Numbered from the stretch's first letter, positions 6,641 through 15,140 are shown. The stretch: DNA of 40,866 nt from Candidatus Cloacimonadota bacterium (GCA_030611765.1 JAUWPE010000008.1:1-40866); one strand, 5' to 3'. The notes: generated by a model not told the origin, from the sequence alone. Translations and numbers: made by a program.

Positions 6641-7750
6641 ATGAAAAAAATAGTTTTCATTTTATTTTTAATTTTTATTCTGGCTACAGCTTGGCTATGC
6701 GCAGAAAAACCAACAGGCATGAAAATATGGGGTTCTAATTTCATTGATATAAGCGGTTATCATTACTTTAAAAATGGGGAAGATTCACTCAAGTTTGGAG
6801 GGATGAATACATTTCGATTCAACTTTCATAACAGGAATAAACGCTATGGCAAAATTGAAGGTAATTTCGATCTTATTATCCCTTTTGGTTTTACTGCCGA
6901 TCAGTTTCAAAACCTGATAGATCAAACTGAAGAATCGGATACGCTCTCGATGCCCTATTATCCGCTTTTTGTAAATGGCAACACACCTATATTGCTGGAT
7001 ATCAGGAAATTGTATCTCTCTGTATATTTGCCTTTTGCAGACATTACTCTTGGAAGGCAGATCGTTAATTATGGCAAGGGAGTTGTATTCTCACCAATTG
7101 ATGTTTTCTCAACTATTGATGTTGCAAATATTAATTTCGAGCGGCACGGAAGCGATATCGCAGCTGTGAAAATTCCATTCTCATATCTTTCAGGGCTGGA
7201 TGTAGTGACTGAATTTCCTAGAAAACACCATGAGTATTCTTCTTCATTAAGAGGTTATTTCAATACTTTTGGATTTGATGTTGCAGTAAATACGATCTAC
7301 AAGCATCGGGCAAAAGAGCTGATCACAGGATTATCATTTAAGGGCGATGCCTTCTTTGGAGTGTATGGAGAGCTTGTTGAGCATTTTGCTGATGATCTTT
7401 CAAAGAAATATTTCGAGGGCATGCTCGGGCTGGATTATTCGATCAAGAATACTTTTTTCTTCAGAACTGAGTATTATTACAAAAACAGTAATATTCAGAA
7501 TGAGTGGGGAAAGCATAATTTTTATGCTTCATTTCAATATCTTATAAATGATCTTATGAATGTATCTGCACATGTTATTGGCAGTGGAGTGGGTGGAAAT
7601 GACCAGATGCTGATGTATTCCGGGCAGTTTTACTACAATATCCTTCAGAATGTGAATTTGATATTTTATACTCGCTATTTCTCATTCAAAGAAGATATTG
7701 CTTCTGCACATGATCTGGAATATGCTGTGCGGGTTGAGGTGAAGTTTTAG
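6641..7750 (+). CDS. Predicted outer-membrane beta-barrel protein of the operon
   Basis: A 369-aa protein 9 nt after the previous stop. It has a signal peptide (MKKIVFILFLIFILATAWLCA, cleavage before EKP). The mature chain is rich in alternating aromatic/hydrophobic strands and ends in AVRVEVKF, a terminal Phe with alternating hydrophobics that fits a BAM recognition signal. Segments such as LYLSVYLPFADITLGRQIVNYGKG resemble outer-membrane barrels of the porin/alginate-export type, but I cannot name the family. As the last gene of the operon it is the likely outer-membrane partner of the ABC/LolA-like system, either as exit channel or as cargo. A hairpin follows the stop. Confidence 0.72.
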   Translation: MKKIVFILFLIFILATAWLCAEKPTGMKIWGSNFIDISGYHYFKNGEDSLKFGGMNTFRFNFHNRNKRYGKIEGNFDLIIPFGFTADQFQNLIDQTEESDTLSMPYYPLFVNGNTPILLDIRKLYLSVYLPFADITLGRQIVNYGKGVVFSPIDVFSTIDVANINFERHGSDIAAVKIPFSYLSGLDVVTEFPRKHHEYSSSLRGYFNTFGFDVAVNTIYKHRAKELITGLSFKGDAFFGVYGELVEHFADDLSKKYFEGMLGLDYSIKNTFFFRTEYYYKNSNIQNEWGKHNFYASFQYLINDLMNVSAHVIGSGVGGNDQMLMYSGQFYYNILQNVNLIFYTRYFSFKEDIASAHDLEYAVRVEVKF

Positions 7751-7755
7751 AATCA

Positions 7756-7780
7756 CGACTCAGCTTGCAAAGATGAGTCG
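7756..7780 (+). terminator. Hairpin at the end of the TetR-ABC operon
   Basis: CGACTCA and TGAGTCG form a perfect 7-bp stem around GCTTGCAAAGA, 6 nt after the operon's last stop. There is no T-run. The same hairpin, with a similar loop (ACGTACAAAGA), occurs after the FISUMP gene at 20941-20969, so it may be a mobile or functional 3'-end element. Confidence 0.5.
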
Positions 7781-7839
7781 GGCTGGGGCGAGGTAAAATA
7801 ATGAAAATTCGGTTTTCAATCATTGGATTGAAATAAAAT

Positions 7840-7965
7840 TGGCGAAATACTCCTTGGCTCTGCAACGGGGATAGTCAATTTTAAGAATTTTCTTTATTTT
7901 TATTTTCTGAATCTGTGTCGATCAGCTTCATCAGCGTTAATCTGCGTTCTATTTTTAAATTTTCT
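7840..7965. repeat. Copy of the AATCTGCGTT dispersed repeat
   Basis: The 309-nt gap between the operon and gatE holds no gene. About 7885-7955 carries a run related to the tandem units at 11807-12100: a T-rich stretch TTCTTTATTTTTATTTTCTG, then ATCTGTGTCGATCAG and AGCGTTAATCTGCGTTC. Related pieces lie at 1500-1535 and 31890-31940. Confidence 0.65.
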
Positions 7966-8000
7966 GAGCTCAGTCCGACTGCTCAAAAAACCACATAAAA

Positions 8001-8006
8001 TTGACA
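8001..8006 (+). promoter_or_regulatory. Putative -35 element of gatED
   Basis: A perfect TTGACA lies 59 nt before the gatE ATG, matching the position of this hexamer before other genes in the window. No clear TATAAT is found at 16-18 nt spacing. Confidence 0.45.
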
Positions 8007-8059
8007 TGCATAGAATCACTTTGGAAATCTATCCAAGCTGAGAAGTATCTCAAAATAAT

Positions 8060-10048
8060 ATGAACAAGAAATTTGACCCGAAACAAAATTATGCCGAAAG
8101 CATGAAGCGAGTGGGCTATATCACAAGAGAAAAAGCCACTCCAAAAGACTATGCAAAAATGGGATTTAAAAGCGGATTGGAAGTCCACCAGCAGTTGAAA
8201 ACTGAGGAGAAACTCTTCTGCCGATGTCCTGCAGGAATATATCATAACTTGCAAGATTATGATGCCGAACTTATACGTCACATGCGTCCCACACTTTCAG
8301 AAATGGGCACTTATGACGGCACTGCACTGATGGAATTCCGCACTCGCAAAAATATAAGATATTACATCAAAAATGAAACCACCTGCACCTACGATGTTGA
8401 TGACACACCGCCCTTTCCAATTAATAGAGAAGCCCTCGAATATGCGATTGAAATATCTTTGCTGATGCATCAAAACATTGTTGGCGAACTGCACATTACT
8501 CGCAAACAGTATCTCGACGGCAGCATTCCAACCGGTTTTCAGCGAACTGCGATCGTGGGCATTGAAGGAAAAATTCCGCTCAAACATAAAAATGTCCGCA
8601 TCATTCAGCTCAGCATAGAAGAAGATGCCTGCCGCGAGGTTTCTGACATTGGTCATGAAAGGATATATACAACTGACCGGCTCGGAATTCCGCTTATCGA
8701 GACAGTGACATATCCCGAACTTTTCACTCCGGATGAAGTAATGGAAGCAGGACAGGTTATCAGATTCATAAATAGAAGCTCCGGTAAAGTACGTGTTGGT
8801 ATTGGAGCAGGCAGGCAGGATGTGAATGTCAGTATCACCGGCGGAACACGAGTTGAAATTAAAGGCGTTTCCCGTATCAAATGGATAGCAAAACTTACAC
8901 ATAATGAAACATTTCGTCAGAAAGCATTGCTGGAAATCAAAAAGGAATTGCATAGCAGAATTAAATATCCAAAGAAGTGGAAACCCACCTTCAAAGCAAT
9001 TACCTTTGATGTGTCCGATATCGAGTACCAGCCCATAAAAGAAGCAATGGACAAGGGATGTAAGCTCATTGCCTGCAAACTGCCTGAGTTCAAAGGAATA
9101 CTCTCTTTCTTCCTGCAGCCCGGGAAAACCTTTGCTGATGAGCTGGAAGGTCGATTGAAGGTTATTGCATGTCTTGAGAAACCGAATATGGTGCATTCTG
9201 AGGATATGAATCCTGTGTTTAATGAGGATATGCTAAAAAAGCGAAGCAAATTGTTAAAAAGCGGTGAGAATGATGCACAGATCGTGTTCTGGGCTCCTGA
9301 AGAGGATGTCAAAACTGCGATGGAAACCATTGAGGAGCGCTGCAGAATGGCTTTTGAAGGCGTGCCCAACGAAACAAGAAAAGCTCTCAATGACGGAACA
9401 ACAATTTTTGAGAGAGTTTTACCCGGCGCTGATAGAATGTATCCTGATACGGATTCCGCTCCAATTCCTATCAAAGATGAGTATATTGAGGAAATTGGTA
9501 AGTCGCTTCCTGTTAGTTTGAAGAAGCGAATGGAGCAGCTAAAAAAATGGCATATTCCTGAAGATTGCTATTATTACATTCTCAGAAATGATCTGATGCC
9601 CTTGCTGGAACGGATGATCAAAGAACTAAAGGTTTCTCCAAAATGGATTGGAACACTTTTCGGGCATACACTCAAGCATATAGAAGGTCAGTACAATTCA
9701 TCAGTTCCATTTGAATATGAGCGGGTGTACGAGTTGATAGAATTCCTTCAAAAAGAGCAAATTGATCTTGATATTCTTTCCTTGATGCTTGAGATTCTCT
9801 ATGTGTATCCACGTATGGAATTTGAGTCGATACTCAATCTTGTGAAATTTAAAAGGCAAGAGAAGAACGAAATCCTCAACGACATTCCAAGCTTATGTTC
9901 AATGTTCAATGAGATCGGCGGATCTGCCAATTCCGATGCAGAGAAAAAATGGATAATGGGGCATCTGCGAGCTATTGCTTTGGGGAATATGCCGCTCAAG
10001 GAGCTTCATCAGGCAGTACAGAAAATTCTGCAGGGAGATGAGCTATGA
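8060..10048 (+). CDS. gatE: Archaeal-type Glu-tRNA(Gln) amidotransferase subunit E
   Basis: A 662-aa protein, close to the usual GatE length. It is the tRNA-binding and kinase/transamidase subunit that, with GatD, converts misacylated Glu-tRNA(Gln) to Gln-tRNA(Gln) in the cytoplasm. Residues 30-330 are the GatB/E catalytic core (GLEVHQQLKTEEKLFCRCP near the N-terminus, YLDGSIPTGFQRTAIVG, LSIEEDACREV, RLGIPLIETVTYPE). Residues ~370-480 form the GAD/AspRS-like insertion that distinguishes GatE from bacterial GatB (FEGVPNETRKALNDGTTIFERVLPGADRMYPDTDSAPIP). The C-terminal ~180 residues are the helical YqeY-like tail. It overlaps gatD by 4 nt (ATGA). GatDE is regarded as the archaeal enzyme, so its presence in an otherwise bacterial neighbourhood implies transfer or an unusual lineage trait. 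Confidence 0.96.
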   Translation: MNKKFDPKQNYAESMKRVGYITREKATPKDYAKMGFKSGLEVHQQLKTEEKLFCRCPAGIYHNLQDYDAELIRHMRPTLSEMGTYDGTALMEFRTRKNIRYYIKNETTCTYDVDDTPPFPINREALEYAIEISLLMHQNIVGELHITRKQYLDGSIPTGFQRTAIVGIEGKIPLKHKNVRIIQLSIEEDACREVSDIGHERIYTTDRLGIPLIETVTYPELFTPDEVMEAGQVIRFINRSSGKVRVGIGAGRQDVNVSITGGTRVEIKGVSRIKWIAKLTHNETFRQKALLEIKKELHSRIKYPKKWKPTFKAITFDVSDIEYQPIKEAMDKGCKLIACKLPEFKGILSFFLQPGKTFADELEGRLKVIACLEKPNMVHSEDMNPVFNEDMLKKRSKLLKSGENDAQIVFWAPEEDVKTAMETIEERCRMAFEGVPNETRKALNDGTTIFERVLPGADRMYPDTDSAPIPIKDEYIEEIGKSLPVSLKKRMEQLKKWHIPEDCYYYILRNDLMPLLERMIKELKVSPKWIGTLFGHTLKHIEGQYNSSVPFEYERVYELIEFLQKEQIDLDILSLMLEILYVYPRMEFESILNLVKFKRQEKNEILNDIPSLCSMFNEIGGSANSDAEKKWIMGHLRAIALGNMPLKELHQAVQKILQGDEL

Positions 10049-11427
10049 TAGATATATTTAAAGGTTATAAAGGACAGTCGCTCTCGGTTTTGAAGAATTT
10101 CAAGGTTCGTGTATGGAGCGATGCTGAGATATCAACAACTCGAGGAAATTTCAAGGGGATCATTCTACCGCGCTCAGAAAATGACGATGATCTGCATATT
10201 GTGCTCAAACTTGCCACCGGCTACAATGTAGGAGTCGATGTGAATACGATCACCGATATGAAAGAGATCGGCTATAAAGAAGCTCATTATAAAATTCCTG
10301 AAAAAGAATTTCCTTTTACAGAAGGCAAACCGAATATAAAACTCTTAGGCACCGGCGGCACGATCGCTTCACGATTGGATTATAGAACCGGTGCGGTCAT
10401 TCCTGCATTTTCTCCGGGTGAGCTTTATGGCGCAGTTCCGGAACTTGCCGATATTTGCAATTTGCAGACCGAAAAACTTTTTGCGGTTTTCAGTGAGAAT
10501 ATGGGACCCGATCAATATAAAAAGCTCGCAATTACGATCGGAAAAGAGATTGAAAAGGGCATAGACGGCATTGTGATCGGGCATGGCACAGATACGCTTC
10601 ATCATACTGCTGCAGCACTTTCTTTTATGATACAAAACTCACCCGTTCCTATTGTGCTGGTGGGCTCGCAACGTTCATCGGACAGGCCTTCTTCCGATGC
10701 AGCTCTGAATCTCATCCACGCAACAACCACTGCTGCCACGTCTGATATTGCAGAAGTTCTGGTTTGTATGTTCGGTCCTACATCCGATGAGTATGGCTTG
10801 CTGCACAGGGGAACTCGTGTGAGAAAGATGCACTCGTCCTATCGCTCGACTTTCAGAACAATAGGGGATGTACCGCTTGCAACAGTTACTCGTGATGGTG
10901 TTGTGCTGATAAAAAATGATTATAATCACAGACGCAAAGATAAAAATGTTACGATTCTTCCTTACTTTGAAGAAAAGGTGGCGTTGCTCTATTACTATCC
11001 CAATATGCAGCCCGATATGATATACTCGATCATCGATAATGGTTACAAAGGAATTATCATAGCAGGAACAGGATTAGGGCATGTGAATAAACCGCTTTAT
11101 CCTGCCATCAAGAAGTGCAAAGAAAAGGGCATTCCTGTTTATATGACTGTGCAGACTCTGTGGGGTTATGTGCACATGTTCGTGTATGATACAGGACGTG
11201 ATCTGATGAGTTATGGAATTATTCCGGCAGAAAATATGCTTCCTGAAGTTGCTTATATCAAGCTTGGCTGGGCGCTCGGGCAGACCAATGATCCTGAAAA
11301 AGTAAAAGAGATCATGCTTACACCAATTGCCGATGATATTACTAAACGGGAGCCCTATAACGGTTATCTTATTTATCAGGGTGGCATTCCGGAAGTGGAA
11401 GAATTTATTAAGAAAGTGCATAAATAA
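10045..11427 (+). CDS. gatD: Archaeal-type Glu-tRNA(Gln) amidotransferase subunit D
   Basis: A 460-aa protein whose start overlaps the gatE stop, so the two are translationally coupled. It is the L-asparaginase-like glutaminase that supplies ammonia to GatE. The first ~90 residues are the small GatD-specific N-terminal domain (SLSVLKNFKVRVWSD...GIILPRSENDDDLHIVLKL...GYNVGV). The asparaginase fold follows, with the first catalytic Thr in LLGTGGTIASRLDYRTG (~residues 102-117) and the second catalytic block GIVIGHGTDTLHHTAAALSF (~residues 176-195). The MHSSYRSTFRTI segment and the C-terminal GYNGYLIYQGGIPEVEEF-like region are also as in archaeal GatD. Free asparaginases lack the N-terminal domain, so a plain asparaginase is unlikely. 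Confidence 0.96.
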   Translation: MIDIFKGYKGQSLSVLKNFKVRVWSDAEISTTRGNFKGIILPRSENDDDLHIVLKLATGYNVGVDVNTITDMKEIGYKEAHYKIPEKEFPFTEGKPNIKLLGTGGTIASRLDYRTGAVIPAFSPGELYGAVPELADICNLQTEKLFAVFSENMGPDQYKKLAITIGKEIEKGIDGIVIGHGTDTLHHTAAALSFMIQNSPVPIVLVGSQRSSDRPSSDAALNLIHATTTAATSDIAEVLVCMFGPTSDEYGLLHRGTRVRKMHSSYRSTFRTIGDVPLATVTRDGVVLIKNDYNHRRKDKNVTILPYFEEKVALLYYYPNMQPDMIYSIIDNGYKGIIIAGTGLGHVNKPLYPAIKKCKEKGIPVYMTVQTLWGYVHMFVYDTGRDLMSYGIIPAENMLPEVAYIKLGWALGQTNDPEKVKEIMLTPIADDITKREPYNGYLIYQGGIPEVEEFIKKVHK

Positions 11428-11485
11428 AAGCAAGCACTGCGACTAATGGAACGTAGATATATGGCAGATACAGAAATTGAATTAT

Positions 11486-11800
11486 TTTACCACAGAGGGC
11501 ACAGAGAAACACAGAGATAAAAACAACCGAGAAGAAAAGCGAAGAGAGAAGAGCGAGGAAAGAATAAAAATCACGATCCGACTTCATATCAACTATCGGG
11601 ACGAAGCTGTGGCAAGGCAGTCTCCGTTACAATACACCTTGGTATGCAGAGAACACAGAGAAATTTCCACTTGTGACAAGGTAATTCCATGTAAAAAGGA
11701 CATGTCATTCCCTCGAAAGAGGGAATCCAGTATTTTCGCATTCTCTGAACTCCATTGCCTGCTGGCTGATGAAGTCCAGGAATGAATTAATGAGACCCAG
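11486..11800. repeat. Composite dispersed repeat downstream of gatD
   Basis: There is no credible gene here; the 102-aa track ORF is a chance frame through repeats. Elements in order: ACCACAGAGGGCACAGAGAAACACAGAG (about 11488-11517), a GGGACGAAGCTGTGGCAAGG module (~11598), and the block 11646-11738 with AGAGAACACAGAGAAATTTCC, ACAAGGTAATTCC and GTCATTCCC...GGGAATCCAGTATT. The last block matches 1616-1747 in order but lacks the 39-nt insertion seen there. Confidence 0.7.
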
Positions 11801-11806
11801 ACCACT

Positions 11807-12100
11807 CAGATTGGACAGATTTACGCAGATTAAGGGTTCAATATATTCTCTTCTTTATTATATTTTCTGAATCCGTGTTAATCCGTGTGCAATTTTCTTT
11901 TTTTTATAGCACGCAGACCCACGCAGATTGAACTGATTCTCGCAGATTAAGAATTAAATATATTTTCTTCTTTATTATATTTTCTGGATCAGTGTTAATC
12001 AGTATCATCAGCGTTAATCTGTGTTCCATCTTCTTTTTTTAATAGAACGCAGACCCACGCAGATTGGACAGATTTACGCAGATATAAATATTGAATTATT
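11807..12100. repeat. Tandem copies of the ACGCAGATT repeat
   Basis: Two consecutive units, 11807-11923 (117 nt) and 11924-12059 (136 nt), plus a partial third from 12060, each start CAGATTG[GA]AC[AT]GATT. They run through GCAGATTAAG, a T-rich TTCTTTATTATATTTTCTG and a GTGTTAAT stretch, and end ACGCAGACCCACG. The longer unit has an extra ATCAGCGTTAATCTG block. This fills the gap between the convergent gatED and typA genes, where no gene is visible. Confidence 0.75.
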
Positions 12101-12184
12101 GCTCAACATTTTTGATATATTATTTTCAATCTTTCTCGGTGCTCTCTGTGGTTTAATTTTATTGGGGGGAGTTCGGTTTATCTC

Positions 12185-14011
12185 TTATTCCTGACTCAAT
12201 TTATTCAACCTGTTCATTTCTCTTTTTCTTGTCGTTTCACTGAGAATTTTCTTTCGCATTCTGATGTTTTTGGGAGTTACTTCCAGCAGTTCATCATCAT
12301 TAATATATTCAAGTGCCTGCTCCAAACTGAATTGCCTTGGCGGGACAAGGTTGATCGCATCATCAGAGCCAGCTGCACGAACATTTGAGAGTTTTTTACC
12401 CTTCACTATATTCAGCACCAGATCGTTTTCTCGCGAATGCTCCCCAACGATCATTCCTGCATACACTGCCACTGCCGGTCCAATGAATAAAATTCCACGT
12501 GCCTGGAAATTGAACAGCGAATATCCGGTAGACATGCCATTTTCCATAGCTATAAAAGCACCGCGTTTTTTCTTGTCCAGGTCACCTTTGTAAAATTCAT
12601 ATTCATAAAAACTATGATTGATGATACCTGTTCCGCGGGTCGTGGTGAGAAATTCGTTTCTGAAGCCAATTAATCCGCGAGCGGGTACTTTATATTTCAG
12701 GCGTGTGTAGCCGTCAGTACCCGGCACCATATCCAGCATTTCACCTTTTCGGAAACCAAGCATTTCGATAACTGTTCCCACAAATTCATCAGCAACATCG
12801 ATAACAACTAGTTCGATCGGCTCTGTGCGCTTTCCATCAAGCTGGCGATAAATAACTTTGGGTGTAGAAACTTGGAATTCAAAACCTTCACGGCGCATGT
12901 TCTCGATGAGAATGGAAAGTTGAAGCTCGCCGCGTCCTTTTACTATAAACTCATCTCCGTTTTCCGTGCCTTCGATCTTGATGCTGACATTGGTTTGAAG
13001 CTCTTTTTGCAATCTATCCCAGATATTTCTGGAAGTGACATATTTTCCTTCTTTTCCGGCAAAAGGAGAATCATTAACGCGGAATGTCATTGAGAGGGTA
13101 GGGGCATCGATCTCAATGATCGGAAGCGGTTTTGGATCATCTTTGCAGGCAGCTGTTTCTCCTACATCGACTCGTTCCATTCCGGCTAAAGAAACAATAT
13201 CTCCGGCGTACGCTTTTTTTGTTTCTGTCTTTTTCAATCCTTCATACTGGAAAATTTTGGTGATCCGATAGGGTAATCTTTCTCCATCGCGTTTTAATAA
13301 TACAATTTCTTCACCCTGGCTTACAGTTCCATTTGTGATCTTTCCCGTTCCGATCTTTCCGAGATAATTATCATATTCGATCGCAGAGATTAGCATTTGA
13401 AAAGGTTTGGATTCATCACCTTCTGCATCTTTCACTTTGTGTATGATTGTTTCAAATAAAGGGATCAGGTCGTCATTTTCATCTTCCAGCTCATACCTGG
13501 CATACCCGTCTTTGCCGGATGTAAAAAGAACTGGGAAATCTAATTGAGCATCATTTGCATGCAGGTCGCAGAAGAGGTCGAACACCATTTCAAGAACCTC
13601 GGCAGGCCGGGCATTCTGTCTGTCTATTTTATTGATGATAACAATTGGATTTAATCCTAATTCCAGGGATTTTTTTAATACATATTTTGTTTGCGGCATC
13701 GGACCTTCAAAAGCGTCAACCAATAACAGAACAGAATCCACCATTTTCATGATGCGCTGGACTTCGCCACCAAAGTCTGCATGCCCGGGTGTATCAACAA
13801 AATTTATTTTATAGTCTTTATAGGTGAGAGAGGCATTTTTGGAAAATATAGTGATGCCGCGCTCTCTTTCAAGGTCATTGCTGTCCATCACACGCTCGGC
13901 AATGTTCTGGTTATCTCTGAAGATGCCGGACTGCCTGAGAACTGCATCCACCAGAGTGGTCTTGCCGTGGTCAACATGTGCGATGATGGCGATATTTTTA
14001 ATTTTTCTCAT
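12185..14011 (-). CDS. typA: Translational GTPase TypA/BipA
   Basis: A 608-aa protein, the full family length. Ribosome-associated GTPase acting in 50S assembly and stress adaptation. GTPase motifs run from the N-terminus: G1 AHVDHGKTTL (residues ~11-20), switch I ...RGITIFSKNAS, G3 DTPGHADFGGEV, G4 NKIDR. EF-Tu-like domain II (KIGTGKITNGTVSQGEEI), the EF-G-like domain (IEGTENGDEFIVKGRGELQLSILIENMRREGFE) and the TypA-specific C-terminal domain (GARGILFIGPAVAVYAGMIVGEHSRENDL...NVRAAGSDDAINLVPPR) follow. It is monocistronic and convergent with gatED. A decayed copy of its 5' end lies 1.2 kb upstream at 15174-15267, on the far side of the HEPN/MNT pair. Confidence 0.98.
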   Translation of the reverse strand: MRKIKNIAIIAHVDHGKTTLVDAVLRQSGIFRDNQNIAERVMDSNDLERERGITIFSKNASLTYKDYKINFVDTPGHADFGGEVQRIMKMVDSVLLLVDAFEGPMPQTKYVLKKSLELGLNPIVIINKIDRQNARPAEVLEMVFDLFCDLHANDAQLDFPVLFTSGKDGYARYELEDENDDLIPLFETIIHKVKDAEGDESKPFQMLISAIEYDNYLGKIGTGKITNGTVSQGEEIVLLKRDGERLPYRITKIFQYEGLKKTETKKAYAGDIVSLAGMERVDVGETAACKDDPKPLPIIEIDAPTLSMTFRVNDSPFAGKEGKYVTSRNIWDRLQKELQTNVSIKIEGTENGDEFIVKGRGELQLSILIENMRREGFEFQVSTPKVIYRQLDGKRTEPIELVVIDVADEFVGTVIEMLGFRKGEMLDMVPGTDGYTRLKYKVPARGLIGFRNEFLTTTRGTGIINHSFYEYEFYKGDLDKKKRGAFIAMENGMSTGYSLFNFQARGILFIGPAVAVYAGMIVGEHSRENDLVLNIVKGKKLSNVRAAGSDDAINLVPPRQFSLEQALEYINDDELLEVTPKNIRMRKKILSETTRKREMNRLNKLSQE

Positions 14012-14113
14012 TATTCTTCATTTCTTGATTATTTGGAGGAAGGAATTAAAACAGCTTAGCTCAACTCCCTGACCGTGAACATATTTTCAAAATTGCGATT
14101 TTTATATGGTATC

Positions 14114-14551
14114 TTACAAATATTCCGGATGATTTTGATTGAGCCAGGTAATAACTTCTTGTTTAAATGATGAAACAAAATCTACTAACTCTACAGCTTC
14201 TTGTGAGGTTACTCCACCAGCACAATCGTATTCTACGATGTTTCTTTTAGTTCGGCAAGTATTCAGATATTCTGCATCCAAACGTTTTGAATCACCTAAA
14301 ATTATCGGCATAGCCATAATCGTACGATAATGCTGCAGGTTGTTTTCTGCCTGATAACCAGAAGTATATAAGAGAATTGTACATAATTTGAGAGCCGCAT
14401 TATAGGCAATGCCAAACTGCCAATCGAGAGATATACTTTCTTTAGCATCATGAAGATCCCGATCGACAATATTAAGTAGATTGTTGATTTCCTGTTTGCT
14501 GGTGGAATGATGTTTTAACCAGCCGTTACTTAACCAACTTTGTAAACTCAT
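14114..14551 (-). CDS. HEPN-like protein, partner of the MNT nucleotidyltransferase
   Basis: A 145-aa, largely helical protein whose start overlaps the upstream nucleotidyltransferase gene by 26 nt. Gene order, size and helical content fit the HEPN half of a HEPN/MNT toxin-antitoxin module, where HEPN proteins are RNases and MNT partners neutralise them by AMPylation. The core shows LLNIVDRDLHDAKESISLDWQFGIAYNAALKLCTILLY, then TCRTKRNIVEYDCAGGVTSQEA. The canonical toxin motif R-x4-6-H is not present; the corresponding stretch reads R-T-K-R-N-I-V-E-Y. It may therefore be a divergent or non-RNase HEPN, such as the small-molecule or substrate-binding type. Function as a toxin is inference. Confidence 0.7.
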   Translation of the reverse strand: MSLQSWLSNGWLKHHSTSKQEINNLLNIVDRDLHDAKESISLDWQFGIAYNAALKLCTILLYTSGYQAENNLQHYRTIMAMPIILGDSKRLDAEYLNTCRTKRNIVEYDCAGGVTSQEAVELVDFVSSFKQEVITWLNQNHPEYL

Positions 14552-15110
14552 CTTCTGTTCCTGTAATAAATATTTTATCTGAATTTATAATATTTGAAAT
14601 GAAATGGTCATCTGAATTTACTCTATTAATAAATTCTAATTTACTGATAACTTGCGGGTTGATCTCTCTGCCTGTTTTGTCTGAAATACCATGAAGTAGT
14701 GATAAAATTTTTCGTAAACCAATATCTCCAATAACAAACAGGTCAATATCACTATGAGATTTTTGTTTTCCTGAAGCAAGGGAACCAAAAAGGAAAGCAA
14801 ATTCGATTGCTGTGGATTGAGAAAGAGCTTCTTTCAATAAAAAAACTAAACCCACTGTTTTTTGGACAATATTACTAATATCCTGGTAAATTGGGTTTTC
14901 TTTATTTGCATGATAATAAGTGCGATTACCATCTTTTGTTTTATAAATAAGATCAAGCTTTACTAATTTACTTAACTCTCTTTGAACCGTACCGATGGTA
15001 AAACCTGATTTGCGTTCGATCTCACGCATATGTAACGCAGCATTATCAGACCCAAAAAGAAGTCTGAATATTTCAGTTCTGACCTTGGAAGATAAAATTT
15101 CAGCAAGCAT
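14526..15110 (-). CDS. HTH-fused minimal nucleotidyltransferase (MNT)
   Basis: A 194-aa protein. The second ATG (15110) is chosen because AAGGA lies 6-7 nt before it, while the track's ATG (15128) falls inside a palindrome. Residues 1-75 form a winged-helix ArsR/MarR-like domain (VRTEIFRLLFG...LHMREIERKSGFTIGTVQRELSKLVKLDLI). Residues ~95-130 carry the nucleotidyltransferase motif FLFGSLASGKQKSHSDIDLFVIG (G-S-x9-D-x-D). The DNA-binding and catalytic halves in one chain suggest the antitoxin-like enzyme also represses its own operon, probably at the palindrome 15125-15140. It overlaps the HEPN gene downstream, the usual order for such pairs. Confidence 0.85.
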   Translation of the reverse strand: MLAEILSSKVRTEIFRLLFGSDNAALHMREIERKSGFTIGTVQRELSKLVKLDLIYKTKDGNRTYYHANKENPIYQDISNIVQKTVGLVFLLKEALSQSTAIEFAFLFGSLASGKQKSHSDIDLFVIGDIGLRKILSLLHGISDKTGREINPQVISKLEFINRVNSDDHFISNIINSDKIFITGTEDEFTKLVK

Positions 15111-15124
15111 ATTGTATCCTTTTT

Positions 15125-15140
15125 GCATACATCTGTATGC
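15125..15140. promoter_or_regulatory. Palindromic operator candidate of the HEPN/MNT module
   Basis: GCATAC-ATCT-GTATGC is a perfect 6+4+6 inverted repeat 15-30 nt upstream of the MNT start (15110). A further half-site (CATAC at 15147-15151) lies next to it. The first gene product has an N-terminal winged helix, so this is a natural site for autoregulation. Confidence 0.6.

Noticed and set aside
8297-9196. Long minus-strand ORF (299 aa) opposite gatE
   Set aside because: It is a shadow of the gatE coding frame, with cysteine- and phenylalanine-rich composition and no recognisable domain.
11477-11785. 102-aa ORF downstream of gatD
   Set aside because: The translation (TEGTEKHRDKNNREEKRREK...) follows the dispersed CACAGAG repeats; there is no ribosome-binding site or domain.
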